The notes below the pieces were generated by a model. It made no database searches, was not told the DNA's origin, and saw only the letters and a program-made list of their open reading frames with translations. A DNA stretch of 64,000 bases from CAWUJK01 sp963922865. Lineage in GTDB: Bacteria > Patescibacteriota > Gracilibacteria > BD1-5 > UBA6164. Each line of letters begins with the position of its first letter. Positions within the stretch are counted from its first letter, which is position 1. Of this stretch, positions 45,381-56,474 are shown piece by piece. Both the position numbers and the translations under genes were made by a program. Where the stretch lies: contig CAWUJK010000004.1 in the NCBI GenBank assembly GCA_963922865.1, forward strand, positions 1 to 64,000, read 5' to 3'.

Positions 45381-46127
45381 ATGTCAAATTTAGATTATTT
45401 ACAAAGTTTAACTACAAATAAAAAAGTTAAACTAATATCAAGTATAGATTGAACAAAAAATTTTTTTACAAAATCCCATAATTTATGAAGTATTTGAAAA
45501 AAAAATTTAATTACTCAAAAAGTTGATTGATATATAAATCATGTTCATAATTTACTAAAAAATAATGATCATCTTAGACAAAATATAAAATTATTAGAAT
45601 TAGAAGAAGACCTAAAATACAATTTTACTAAAGAAGCTAAATATCTTGAAATTGAAAATTTAGAAAAAAATATAAGAATAGCTAATTGTTTTGCTTGGGC
45701 AAAAACTCAAATATATAGAAAAGTAGAAAACATAATCATTGCCAATTGAGATACGAATATGCCAACAAAAACAAATATGTGAAAAAAGGTAGTTGATCCC
45801 ATCGGTTGGTCATCCAAATCCATAGCACCTAGTTGATGATATAATAATTGAAATCCAGAATGATATTGATTATTATGAAAAATACCAAAACTTAGACCTA
45901 GTAGTGAAAAATTTGATATAAATATCTATAAAGAATTAATGAATACAAGGGTAAAAATATCACAAACTTGAATAGCTATAGAATATTGACCAGAAGAAGT
46001 AGTATTTATGCCTACATATAAAATATTTTGAGGAGAAGATATAATAAAAAACTTTTCTGAGCCGATAAAAAAACCATGCATAAAAACATCAAAATATTAT
46101 TGAATAAATACTAATATGAATAGATAA
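45381..46127 (+). CDS. Hypothetical protein, 248 aa
   Basis: The first half is helical and charged (KSHNLGSIGKKNLITQKVDG, then LEDDLKYN-like stretches). The middle holds a Gly/Pro/Ser-rich loop around SIAPSGGYNNGNPEGYGLLG, and the C-terminal third is beta-like. No membrane helix and no known domain. It sits under its own promoter and 65 nt upstream of the UDP-GlcNAc 2-epimerase gene, possibly a pair. Confidence 0.6.
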
Positions 46128-46192
46128 ATATTTTTTCTTGCAACTATTAATAAAACTATATAATTAAAAGGAGAAATTTAAAAATAATTTTT

Positions 46193-47584
46193 ATGAAAAA
46201 ACAAACTAAGCAAGAAAATAAAATATTTATTAGACCAAATTTTTGGTCTGACATTCAAAACAGTCAAGAGAAGTATGTTCATATTATACTAGTTGCAACA
46301 AAACCTGATATTATAAAACAAGCACCATTATACAAAGAGCTAAAAAATAGATGAAAAGCCTTAATTTTAATTCATACAGGGCAACATTATGACTACAATT
46401 TAAGTAAATGAGTTCTAGATGAATTTGGAATGAAAGTTGATATAAATTTTAATATATACTGAGATATACATAAAAAATATGCTCTTATAGTAGAAAGGTT
46501 TGGAGATATTTTATCAAAAATAAATAGAGATTACAAAAAAATCCCTATCCCTTATGTACACTGAGATACCATGACAGCTACAACAGCAGATAAAGCTTCT
46601 TTTCTAAACAAGTTTGCTGTTGTTCATGTTGAAGCCTGAATTAGAACATTCACAGCTAAAAAAAATTTTTATCAAAACCTTTTTAAAAATTTTGCTAAAA
46701 ATAAATTCATTTGGAAAAAATATTATAAATCTATGCAAAATTTTAGTATATATGAAAGATGAAGTATAGAACCATATCCAGAGCAATTTGATACAAGAGC
46801 AATAGTGTGATCAACATGATTTTTTGCTGTACCAGTAGAAATTTATAAAAAAACTCTTCTTAGTGAATGAGTAGTGAAAGAAAATATAAAAATTGTTTGA
46901 AACACTATATCTGATGCGGTAAAAATATCAAAAAATAAAATAAAAAATTCAAAAGCCTTTCAAGAGTACCCAAATATGAAAAATAAACCTTTCGTATTTA
47001 TCACTATACATAGAAGAGAAAATACTCAAAAAAAAGAAAGATTTTTAGTAATATATAATGCCATAAAAAAACTAATACAAGATTGAGTTTATGTATGTTT
47101 TTTATGATTATATTGAAGTGAAACAGCTATAGATAATTATTGACTTAGAAAAGATATAGAAAAACTAAAAACTAAATACAAAAAAAACTTTGCTTATTGA
47201 CCAGCTCTTAGCCATCATTATGAAGTTATAGATATGATATCTAAAGCTTGAGCTGTAGTAACTGACTCCTGAAGTATGCAAGAAGAAGCAAATATAGTTT
47301 GAATTCCTTGCGTTACAATTAGATTTGGTTCAGATAGAATTGAGACAATTTTAGAATGAACAAATATAATAGCACCCCCTATTAACTCTAAATTAATAGT
47401 TGAAATAATAAAGTGAGCTATATCAAATAAAAATATGGTTAAATCAAAACATCTATATTGAAAAAATGTTTCAAAAAAAATAGTAGATGAAGTTTTAAAA
47501 AAACTGCAAAAAAATAATAAATTATTTATATTTGATGATGAAAGACTAGACCTAGAAACATTTTTTGATTGTGACATAAAATAA
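46193..47584 (+). CDS. wecB: UDP-N-acetylglucosamine 2-epimerase (WecB-type)
   Basis: Converts UDP-GlcNAc to UDP-ManNAc, the usual donor for WecG/TagA enzymes such as the one at 8360. The 463-aa product has LVATKPDIIKQAPLYKEL, HTGQHYDYNLS, VHGDTMTATTAD, VHVEAGIRTF, VGNTISDAV, HRRENTQ and VTDSGSMQEEANIVGIP with PCVTIR. It is longer than E. coli WecB (376) owing to an N-terminal extension and an insert near KNFYQNLF. The single clear AAGGAG-like sequence in the region lies about 20 nt from the ATG, too far to act as a Shine-Dalgarno. Confidence 0.9.
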
Positions 47585-47612
47585 AAAAGAGAAATGGCAG
47601 TTTCTCTTTTTT
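47583..47612 (+). terminator. Terminator of the epimerase gene
   Basis: A 12-bp perfect stem AAAAAAGAGAAA/TTTCTCTTTTTT with a 6-nt loop, starting inside the stop codon. Confidence 0.85.
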
Positions 47613-47760
47613 AGATTATAGAAGCTAGTTTTTGTTTTTCTCTTATAGTCATATATCAAATATATTTCATAAGATTTAGCTTCTCGTTTTCTGATAAAAT
47701 TATAGAATTTACAATTTTATCAAGTATACTTCAATCTATTATTATTTTTGCTTTTTTCAT
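47611..47760 (-). CDS. Short hypothetical protein, 49 aa
   Basis: An open frame from ATG at 47760 (MKKAKIIIDGSILDKIVNSI) to TAA, predicted as helix-rich with no membrane segment. Its end touches the shared terminator. It has no recognisable family and could be a chance frame. Confidence 0.45.
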
Positions 47761-47873
47761 ATTTCTTTGTATTATAGCTAAAATATTACAAGAAATAAAT
47801 TAAGTATACTACTAAATTAAACCATATTTTTAATTTAATGTCAAATATTTATATTTAAATTCATCCTATAGCT

Positions 47874-48359
47874 ATGTCAATAATACTATGAATAGATCCT
47901 TGAACAACAACAGTAGGTTATGGAATAATAAAAAAACACTCTAATTCTAATTTTGAATTAGTAGATTATTGAGTTATTTCAACTAATCCTAAAGTAGAAT
48001 TATCTATAAAATTACTTGAAATTTGAAATGATATAAAGGCTTTAATAAAAGACATAAAACCAAATATAGTTTGTGTAGAAAAACTGTATTTTCAAAATAA
48101 TTTAAAAACTTGAATTGATGTTGCGCAAGCCAGATGAACAATAATATATGAAATAATGAAAAATAACATAAAGTTATTAGAATATACTCCCCTACAAGTA
48201 AAAAAAGCAATAACATGAAATTGACAAGCAAAAAAAACTCAACTCCAAAAAGCTATTAAAATTATAATGAAACTAGAAACTATACCTAAACCAGATGATG
48301 CTGCAGATGCTATATGACTCGCATATATATGAGCTTTGAATAACTCTTGTTTTAGTTAG
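47874..48359 (+). CDS. ruvC: Crossover junction endodeoxyribonuclease RuvC
   Basis: Cuts Holliday junctions in homologous recombination. The 161-aa RNase H-fold protein keeps the acidic catalytic set: Asp8 in MSIILGIDPGTTTVGYG, Glu69 in CVEKLYFQNN, and Asp142/Asp145 in KPDDAADAIGLA. QARGTIIYE and KKAITGNGQAKK complete the family blocks. It lies 54 nt upstream of the tRNA gene in the same direction. Confidence 0.93.
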
Positions 48360-48412
48360 AGATTATTTTTTATTTGCAATTATTTATTATTCATTATTAT
48401 TTAATCATATAT

Positions 48413-48489
48413 AAGGACCTAGCTTAATTAGAAGAGTACTCGAACTCCGAACTCGAGAGGCGTAGGTGCAATTCCTACGGTCCTTGCCA
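48413..48489 (+). tRNA. tRNA with anticodon CCG (codon CGG), Trp-like features
   Basis: A 77-nt cloverleaf. The acceptor stem AAGGACC pairs with GGTCCTT, G73 and an encoded CCA follow. The T arm is GTAGG/CCTAC with loop TGCAATT. The anticodon loop CTCCGAA has U33 and anticodon CCG, on a four-pair stem TCGA with an A-C mismatch next to the loop. The A1-U72 pair, G73, and C32-U33-C-C-x-A-A pattern resemble bacterial tRNA-Trp (CUCCAAA) rather than tRNA-Arg. Formally it reads CGG. The D loop lacks GG and the T loop has G55, so the elbow is atypical. Confidence 0.8.
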
Positions 48490-48527
48490 TTTAAAATTAA
48501 GAAATTTTATAATTTAAGAAAACAAAA

Positions 48528-49502
48528 ATGAGAGCAGTAGCACCAATATTAATCATAATATTTTTTATAGTATGAACAATGTCAATATTAGCAGGTAATT
48601 TAATATTAGCAGGAATATCTATATTTTTAGTAATATTTACAATTATATTATCGGTAAGAATAGTATCACCACAAACAGTTAGAACAGTAGAATTTTTTGG
48701 TAAATTTAATAGAGTTTTAAGACCAGGTTTAAATTTTATAATACCATTTGTAGAAACTACTATATCTCAAACATTGTATAGAAAAAACTTTGCTGTTGAT
48801 GTAGAATGAGTTACACATGATAATGTTACAGCTTATGTTTGATTAAATGTTATATACTATGTAAAAGATGAGAATGATGATAGTAGAACTGGTAATATTT
48901 ATAAATCAGTTTACTCTATAGATGATCCTAGAACAATGATGAGAGCTGCAATTGATGAGCAATTAAGAGCCATGATGGTAAGTTTTACTCATAAAAACAT
49001 ATTTGAAAAAAGAGAAGAAATAGGTCAGGCAATAGAAGAAAGATTAAGAGAAAAATTAAAAGAATTTGGTTATACCCTTGATTCTATACAGGTTAGAGAT
49101 GTAAAACTTGATTCTACAGTTATGCACGCAATGAACAAAGTAGTAGAAACTGAAAAATTTAAAGAAGCAGCTTTAAATGAAGCAGAAGCAAAAAAAATAA
49201 TGCAGGTAAAAGAAGCTGAAGCAGAAAAAGAATCTAAAATACTTCTTTGAGAAGGTATGGCTGGACAAAGACTAAAAATTGCTGAATGATTTAAAGAATC
49301 AGTGGATATGATAAAAAGTGCTGATGATAGTTTAAATGCAAAGCATATATTAGATTTTTTACTTGATAGTTCTAGAATAGAAACTCTATGAAATATATGA
49401 TGAAAGGATAATTCTAAACTTATATATCTAAATGAAGATTTAGAATGAAAAGTTAGTAAAGCTAGGAATGAAAAACTAATATCATGATCAGAAATTATGT
49501 AA
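48528..49502 (+). CDS. SPFH (band 7/stomatin-like) membrane protein
   Basis: The 324-aa protein has N-terminal hydrophobic segments (residues 5-50), then the SPFH domain: RTVEFFGKFNRVLRPGLNFI, GLNVIYYVKDEND and DDPRTMMRAAIDEQLRAMM. A long helical coiled-coil region follows (KEAALNEAEAKKIMQVKEAE). SPFH proteins oligomerise into membrane cages and modulate proteases or microdomains. It follows the tRNA by 39 nt. Confidence 0.9.
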
Positions 49503-49504
49503 TT

Positions 49505-49536
49505 AAAAAAAATCTAACTTTTGTTAGATTTTTTTT
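49505..49536 (+). terminator. Terminator of the SPFH gene
   Basis: AATCTAAC/GTTAGATT stem with TTTT loop, flanked by A and T runs; it can also serve the convergent short gene at 49535. Confidence 0.8.
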
Positions 49537-49651
49537 AATATATATTACTTAAAGTTTCTTTGATTTCTAAATATCTTATATTTTTTTTAGATTCTTTATT
49601 TGAAAAATTTTTAGATATATTTTTATTAATTTTTGATTTTTTTTCTGACAT
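49535..49651 (-). CDS. Possible short basic protein, 38 aa
   Basis: A Lys/Ser/Asn-rich frame (MSEKKSKINKNISKNFS) ending at the shared terminator. No family. Because such short AT-rich frames arise by chance, the call rests only on the terminator. The 276 bp beyond it (49652-49927) hold nothing I can support. Confidence 0.35.
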   Translation of the reverse strand: MSEKKSKINKNISKNFSNKESKKNIRYLEIKETLSNIY

Positions 49652-49927
49652 AATCATTTGTTATCAAACTAAAACAATTAAATTATATCATAATTGGAAA
49701 AGTTTTGTCAAAAAAACGCTAAAAGTTTTATGATTTAAGCCTATAATAATATTATACTGATTTTTAAAAAATATTCAAGTATGGAATAAAGTAAGAGTTA
49801 AAAATTAAAGAAGATCATTAAATTTATAGTTAATTGTTTTTGAAGCTGATTTAATGTTATTTTTATCTAGTCATAATAGTTTTGATTTTTTATATCTATA
49901 GTTTATAAATTTCAGCCTCCCATTTTC

Positions 49928-50287
49928 TTATAATTTAGTTAATAAATCATTAAGTTCTTTACTTTTATTTTTTTCATGTTGAGATTCCAAGTTTTTTATT
50001 CTTTGTTTTATAGTTTGATCTAAGGATTCTTTTATATATTCAAAACTTATTTCTTTTTTATTTTGTAGTTTTTCCAAAAAATTTATTATCAAATTTTTTT
50101 CAGAGCTAAAAACTTCTCTCAATAATTCTTTTTGTCATACACTTAAAAAAGTAAAATATTTTAAAAGACTACTTTTTGTATATTGGTTTAATATTTTACT
50201 GAGCTTTATTTTTTCTATGATTTCTTGATCTATTTTTTGCATTTTCCTTTTATTTGAAATCAAATTATTATTTAAAACTTCAAACAT
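49928..50287 (-). CDS. Hypothetical helical protein, 119 aa
   Basis: Starts at ATG 50287 (MFEVLNNNLISNKRKMQ) and runs through one TGA (Gly, VGQKELL) to TAA. The sequence is Lys/Leu/Glu-rich with predicted long helices and probable coiled coil at the end. No signal peptide. It sits at the end of the large orphan-gene region without known neighbours. Confidence 0.55.
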
Positions 50288-50362
50288 AATAATTTTAACA
50301 CAAAAAATTAAAAACACAAACTATATAACAATTATATGAACTAAAAAAAGATATTTAAATAA

Positions 50363-52654
50363 CTATTTATTTTTTTTCTCAAGTTGCTTCAATAAAGCTT
50401 TTCAAGTTTCTAAATAAAAATTTTGTATAAACTCAATATCCTTAGAAGTAAGCTGAAATATAAGATAACTTATAATTTTATCATACATATCGTTGTATTG
50501 CTGCTTGTTATTTCATGATTTATGAAATTCTGGGGATATGTTACGTCTCATATTTTTCATAAGTTCAATAACTTCATCTCATCATTTTTTATTTTTTACT
50601 ATAAATTGTAGTAAATAATACATAAGATTATTAGAGAGAGTGTAATCATATGATTTATATCAAATACTATCATCATCATAATAAACAGTATTTAATGAGT
50701 TTTTAAGAACTTCTATGATAAAAGTTCTACTTGTATTTATAGAAACTACATCAGATAAAAATTCATTTACATTTTGATAATCTGCTCAATCAAGAATCGT
50801 TCTAAGGTTTTTTAGGGTAGTTTCCTGACTATCGTAGCTAAAATTTTCATTAGGCATTTTATATGTTTTATCTAGATAATAGTGTAAAAATTCATTTCAT
50901 ACTACAAAATTATAAAATTCTTTTTCTGATATATCCCATTTAACACTACCATATATTCTTTTTCATATATTATTTGGAAAAATAATAACTTGACCTTTTA
51001 TATGAATTCATGCAGATACTCAGTTTTTTGAAAGATGATGAAAAATTTTTATTTTTTCATCTTTTAATTCAGGAATCAAAAGTCTTAAACCATCTATATT
51101 TCACCAAGAAATTTCTTGTATTTTTTCAGCATGAACAAAGTAAGGATAAACTGGTGATACAATATATCATAAATCATTAAAGTATGATAAAAGTTTTTCA
51201 ACATATTCTTCTTCTTTTATTTCTAGCCAATTTATAAGATTATACTCACTAGTTTTATTTATTAATTCAGTTAATAAAACACTAAATTCTTGTTCACTAA
51301 TTTCGGTTTTTTCATTATCTAATTTAGGAAAAAGATTATTTATATCTTCTTGTATTTCATTTATAATAACCTGTAAATCAGCAGGTAGTTTTCGTATTTG
51401 AAGTTCGTTTTTTCCTGATTTTTCTTCTAAAAAAGAAATTTCTTGTTGTATGAAGTTTAATATTTCATCTCTTTCATGATGAAATTTATCTTGTATTTTT
51501 TCTTTATGTTTAAAAAATAATTCAATTATATCTGATAATAATTGTATTTTTATTCTACTGAAATCAAAAATATCTTTTGAGTTTTCTAAAGCTTTTTGAG
51601 ATTTTAATAAAAAACTTTCATATTCGTTTTTTTCTTGAGTAGAGAAAATACCTATATCATTTAAAAAGTTATGAATTAATTTTGATTTATTTGTATCTAG
51701 TTTAATTAATTCTCAATTTTGAAAATCAAGGTTTCAAAATATAATTTCTTCTATTCAAAATATAAATTCCATATCTGATCATACTATAGCCTCACTTAAA
51801 TTTAAAAAAGAAAATGCTTGTTCATAAGTTTTTGGATAATAATTTTTTTCTTGTTTTATTTCACTTTTATAACTATTCCAATTAAGAGGTGTATCTCAAG
51901 AAAACCCATACTCTTTTTCCAATACCAAATCAAGTAATTTCTCTTTTATAGCTATAGTTTTGTATTTCCATAAATCAATATTTTGCGCGTTTGGGTTTCA
52001 TTTTTTTAGAACTTCTATGTATTTATCATAAAATCTATTGATATTAGAAAATATTTCCATTGTAAAATCTGTAGCTCTAAAATCAATAGAAACAGGAAAA
52101 TTTTCTATGTTAAAAAAAGATACTTTATAATCCCAATTTTTATCTACATATGGAAAAATGTCTTGAATTTTAGTTGTTTTATTTTCTAAAACTGGAGTAA
52201 CTATTTTTGAAGAATAAGTAGTATCATAAAGTACAAAAAGCCCATTTAATAAAAAAATTCAGGTAATCTCTTTTTTATCAATTATACTAACTACTTTTGC
52301 ACTTAAAGGAAATTTTCAAGCATTTTCCAAAATAGTGTTTTTAATATAATCTAAAAAATCAATTCAATATATTTGATTATACTCTTTTGGATCTATAAAC
52401 TTAAAAAAGATATGGAATTGTTTGAGTTCTTCTCTAAACTGACAATTATTTTTTATGTCAATTCACAAAGACTTTTCAAGTTTTTTATTTAATAATGATT
52501 TTTTTTCTAAGGTTTTATTTCTACATTTAGACTCAATATCAAGAACATCATGTATCTGATTATTTGAAATATTTAATTGCTGAGCTGTTACTAAATTCAA
52601 AAAAACTCAAGCTAAAACTGTACCAATTCATGGTATGTTTCTAATGTTTTTCAT
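50363..52654 (-). CDS. Large orphan protein with zincin-like fragment, 763 aa
   Basis: The N-terminus (MKNIRNIPGIGTVLAGVFLN) is a signal peptide or membrane anchor. The middle is a helical coiled-coil region (about residues 400-470). Near residues 580-600 is a sequence like a zinc peptidase site, FVVGNEFLHYYLDKTYKMP, where H-E-x-x-H has become N-E-x-x-H (N587, H591). About 50 residues further on is NEFLSDVVSI, like the E-x-x-x-D helix that follows in gluzincins. The rest matches nothing I recognise. TGA glycine codons are frequent. It may be a degenerate peptidase or simply a new fold. Confidence 0.6.
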
Positions 52655-52702
52655 AATAAAAATAAATATTACACAATAAAAATATTAATATAAATCTTTA
52701 AA

Positions 52703-54118
52703 CTAAAATTTAGAAATACCTTTTCAAGCTACTTTTTTAACATAAGACATAATATCACTGATATTTGTAAATCTATGTTCTTTTTTTATAGCATTTACAA
52801 TAAAATCAGGATAATCATTAGCATTTGCTATAATTTCACTAAGTCTCCAATTAGATGAATAAATTTTTTTAGAAAAATGAGGAATATTAACTCTAATAAC
52901 TCAATTTAATAATTCTTTTAAAATACAATCTTCATTCTTTTTAATATCACTGTCCTTTTTTATATCATTTAGTATTTTTATCAAATAATTTTCAGAAACC
53001 CATCACCTAAGTCATATAATAGCATCTCTTAGTTTTTTTCAATCAATTATTTTAGAGTTAGACATCCCACTTTGATTTTTATTTCAACTTTCAACATATC
53101 TAGCCTCAAAAAAAAATTCTTCTTGATTTCTAGTTTTTCATTTTCATTGAAATTTACAATCTTGATATTTAGAATTTCAATTTTTTTTAGATAATGTATC
53201 TAGATTAGATAAAAAATCCCTAAACTCTTTAGAAAGATTATCATTTTTTAAAAATGAATCCAAATTAGCTTGAGAGTAAAATCATGGTTTTTGACGAAAT
53301 TCATTAATATTTCAAATTTTTTTATACAAAAAATATAAGTATTCTAATAAATATATTCCATTTTCATTTTTATTTGAAGATTCTAGTTCAAAACCAATAG
53401 AATCTTTTATTATTTCATCTACATCTCAAAATCATTTCTCACTTCAAAGTATTTTTACTATAGTTTTTTCTGGGGTTTTTCATCTAAATCTCAATTTACA
53501 TTTAATCTTAATAGAAGAACCATTTTTCATTTTTTTAGTATATATTCATTTTCACTCAAAATAAGTTTTTCATGGTTTATGTGACATAAATTGTGAAAAA
53601 TCAAACTGAAATTCTCAGCATTTTATTTCTTTTTTATTTAGAAAAAAATCTGTAAAAATTTCATTTGCATATTTTTCAGAATTTAACATTTGAGGATATT
53701 TTTGAATTTGGTTATAACAAAACATTATTTTTGTTATATCACAATAAATTTGTCTCATATCTTTTTTTGATGATGTATGATTTTTCCTTAAAAAAGAAAT
53801 AAAATCACTTTTATATTTGAAATGATTTCATCTATTTTTAGTAAAAGGAAATTTTAATTCTATGAGTAAAATCTCTTGATACATTGATATAGATTTTTCA
53901 TATATTTCATTTATATATTCAATAGATCTTTTATTATCAAGATTTATTCATAATTCATCTAATATTCTTTTTTCTAATTCTTCATCACTAACATTTTTTA
54001 AATTAAATAAATGTAGTAAATCTGACATTTTTACATTATCAAATCATAAATTCTTTGAGCAATAATTAATACCCAAACCAAACTCATTTCTTCAATATAT
54101 AAGAGGTAATTCTTTCAT
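52703..54118 (-). CDS. Orphan protein, 471 aa
   Basis: No family recognised. It is basic and rich in Lys, Asn, Phe and Glu, predicted mainly helical. One segment, KCKLRFRGKTPEKTIVKILG followed by VDEIIKDSIGFELE, is weakly reminiscent of the RelA/SpoT synthetase core (K-x-R-x-K... DxxGxR), but the arginine of the last motif is missing, so this is a hint only. A consensus promoter lies directly upstream, and the 763-aa gene follows after 48 nt, so the two may form a unit. Confidence 0.55.
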
Positions 54119-54152
54119 AAAAATAAATAATCATAATGTAGTTTATATAAAT

Positions 54153-54180
54153 ATAATACTTGTAAAACAACAAAAGTCAA
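54153..54180 (-). promoter_or_regulatory. Promoter for the 471-aa orphan gene
   Basis: Minus strand TTGACT (54180-54175) and TATTAT (54158-54153), spacer 16 bp, 35 nt upstream of the ATG at 54118. Confidence 0.65.
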
Positions 54181-54189
54181 ATAACTTAC

Positions 54190-55230
54190 TTATTTTGATT
54201 CTAGTTTTTTATAATAATATCATCTTTTTTTTCTTCTAATAGTTTCTATGATCCAATTAAACCAATATTTTTTAGATAAAACTAAATCTTGAGCGTGAAG
54301 TAAACTATAATCATATCATCAAAATTTTCTTTTGAATTTAGTTACTCAAGATATGGGATGTTTTTTATTGTCATCAGGAGAAACTCACCAAAAATTATAA
54401 ACCTCACAGCCGTCCATTTTAGCTTTTTTTATAGCTTCCCATTGACACAAATAGTTTGGTGAAAATTTATGATTAACTATATCACTAGCTGCAATATAAT
54501 AAACACAAGTTTTTCAAAATTTTATAGTCATCAATATACTTTCTACTTTTCAATCAAAACTAGCTGATATAGTACTAATATCATCTCAAAATATCTCGTA
54601 TAAAAAATTTATGAAGTTTTCTGAAAAATGATGATATCATATTTTTTTAGAATGGGCTATGTGCATCTTAATTAATGTATTTTTTTGTTTCTCATTATTT
54701 CAAACTACTATTTTTACTGCTTGTTTTATTGCTCTATTTATATAATATCTATCTTTTTTCTTTATATTTTTCAATAAATTATCTTGTGTTTGATTTAAAT
54801 CAAGTAGATGAGTATCTTCAGCATGTTCATGCATGGGAGCATTTATGAATCCTAGTTTTTTAAAACTAATCTTATTTTTAACTAAATTTTTAAGTCAAGA
54901 ATTAATTCTAATAAAATCAAATTTTTCATTGATAGCATAATTTTTTAACTCAATAATAATTTTATCAAAAACATCAAAAAAATTTCATTTAATAAGTGGT
55001 CAGTGAGGTATAAATAAATAAGAAGCTCTTTTAGCTCTAATTTTTATTATTTGCATCAAACCAACAATATTTTTATTATCAAATATAGCATATCTTATAA
55101 CTGATTTTCAGCATTTTATTTGAAATTCTCACCACTGCCAAGATTGTAAAAAACTATAAAAAGAAAAGTTTGATTTTATAATAAAATCATTCCACTTTTT
55201 TTTATCAGATATTTCTTTAAGACTATACAT
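54190..55230 (-). CDS. FemX/FemAB-type peptidoglycan bridge aminoacyltransferase
   Basis: Uses aminoacyl-tRNA to add residues to the peptidoglycan stem peptide. The 346-aa protein shows FLQSWQWGEFQIKCGKSVIR, LFIPHGPLIKG, MHEHAEDTHLLDLNQTQDN, KDRYYINRAIKQAVKI and YYIAASDIVNHKFSPNYLCQW, then NFWGVSPDDNKKHPISG, the FemABX family order. With TGA as Gly it ends RRKKRGYYYKKLESK. It heads the envelope cluster from 59291 to 54190. Confidence 0.9.
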
Positions 55231-55236
55231 TTTTGT

Positions 55237-56472
55237 TTAAAATTTATTTAATATTTTTACAATTTTTTCTAAATCTTTTTTGTTAATCATTTTATGATTT
55301 GGTAGTGTTAATATTGTTTTACTTAATTTTTCTGATATTTTACAACTTCATAAGCTGTATTTTGCTTTTTTTAAATCAATTCAAGATGGAATAACATTTT
55401 GTCATGACCAATAATTTCAAAGAAGTATATCATTTTTTTTCATATAACTATATAATCTATTTTTTTGATTTTTGTTTTTTAAAACAATAGGAAATCTAAA
55501 TCAATTAAAATTTTTTAAATTTTTAAATAAAATTTCTATTTTAGGATTTTTAAGATTTTCTAAATAGTATTTAGAATTATCTATTCTAATTTTAGTGTAT
55601 TTTTCTAATCTAGATAATTCTTTTTTAGCTAAATAACCCAAAGAATTTGGAAGTCATAAATTAAATTTTTTATATTCAAATATTTTTTCTTTTTTATTTA
55701 AAATTTCAGTAATAAAGTTTAATTTTCTTGATAAAAAGATTATGATTTTACCTAATTTTAAAAAATCATAAGTCTTGTAAGAGATATATCAAACTATATT
55801 ATAAGATAAATTTTGCAGAGATAATTTTACACTTGGCTTTACTAAAATATTTTTTATATCTTTAAAGTATTTTTTATTATTTATAACTAAAAATCATCAT
55901 GTAACACTTGAAATAACTTTGTCTCTTCAAGTAGAAAAAATTAAGAAATCTCACTTATATTTAGAATTATTTCAAAGACTATGTGCACAATCTTCAATAG
56001 TTAAAATTCATTTTTCTTGGCATAGTTTTATTATTTTTTCATAATTTTTAGCTTTTTTTCAAAATGTATGTTGTATTATAACTATTTTTGTATTAATATT
56101 TATATTTTTTTCTAATTTTTTATAATCAAAACTCAAAGTTTCTCACTCTATATCACTATAAACTATTTTTCATCAAGCTTGTATTATTCAGTTGCAAACA
56201 ACACTACAAGTATAGGAGTTAACAATTATTTCATCATTTTTTCTTACTCAAGCAAACATTAAAGTGTTGTATATAGCAGATCTTCAATTATAAAAACTTA
56301 TAATTTTACTATCATTTTTTCATATAAACTCAAGTAAGTTTTTTTCAAATGAAACATTATCTTTTCAAAATCTTAGCCTATAAGCTCATAAAGTCATTAA
56401 ATACAGACTAAGCACGGCTTGATAAAAACTTACAGTAGTAAAAAATTCTCAAATAATAGTTTTTTTTAACAT
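55237..56472 (-). CDS. DegT/DnrJ/EryC1/StrS-family aminotransferase
   Basis: A 411-aa PLP enzyme that transaminates keto sugars. Visible blocks are GRSAIYNTLMFAGVRKNDEI, TCSVVCNGIIQAGGKIVYSD, IIQHTFGKKAKNYEKI, IEDCAHSLGNNSKYKG, and FSTGRDKVISSVTGGFLVIN with the PLP lysine in GRDKV. It lies 6 nt upstream of the FemX-like start, so it probably acts with envelope precursors. Product sugar unknown. Confidence 0.85.
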
Positions 56473-56474
56473 TA

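Noticed and set aside
46168..46176. Shine-Dalgarno of the epimerase gene
   Set aside because: AAGGAG-like sequence is about 20 nt from the ATG, outside the working distance.
47218..47577. Minus-strand frame of 119 codons
   Set aside because: It is antisense to the C-terminal part of the UDP-GlcNAc 2-epimerase.
49652..49927. Possible gene in the 276-bp gap
   Set aside because: No frame with a start, family pattern or promoter pair was found on either strand.
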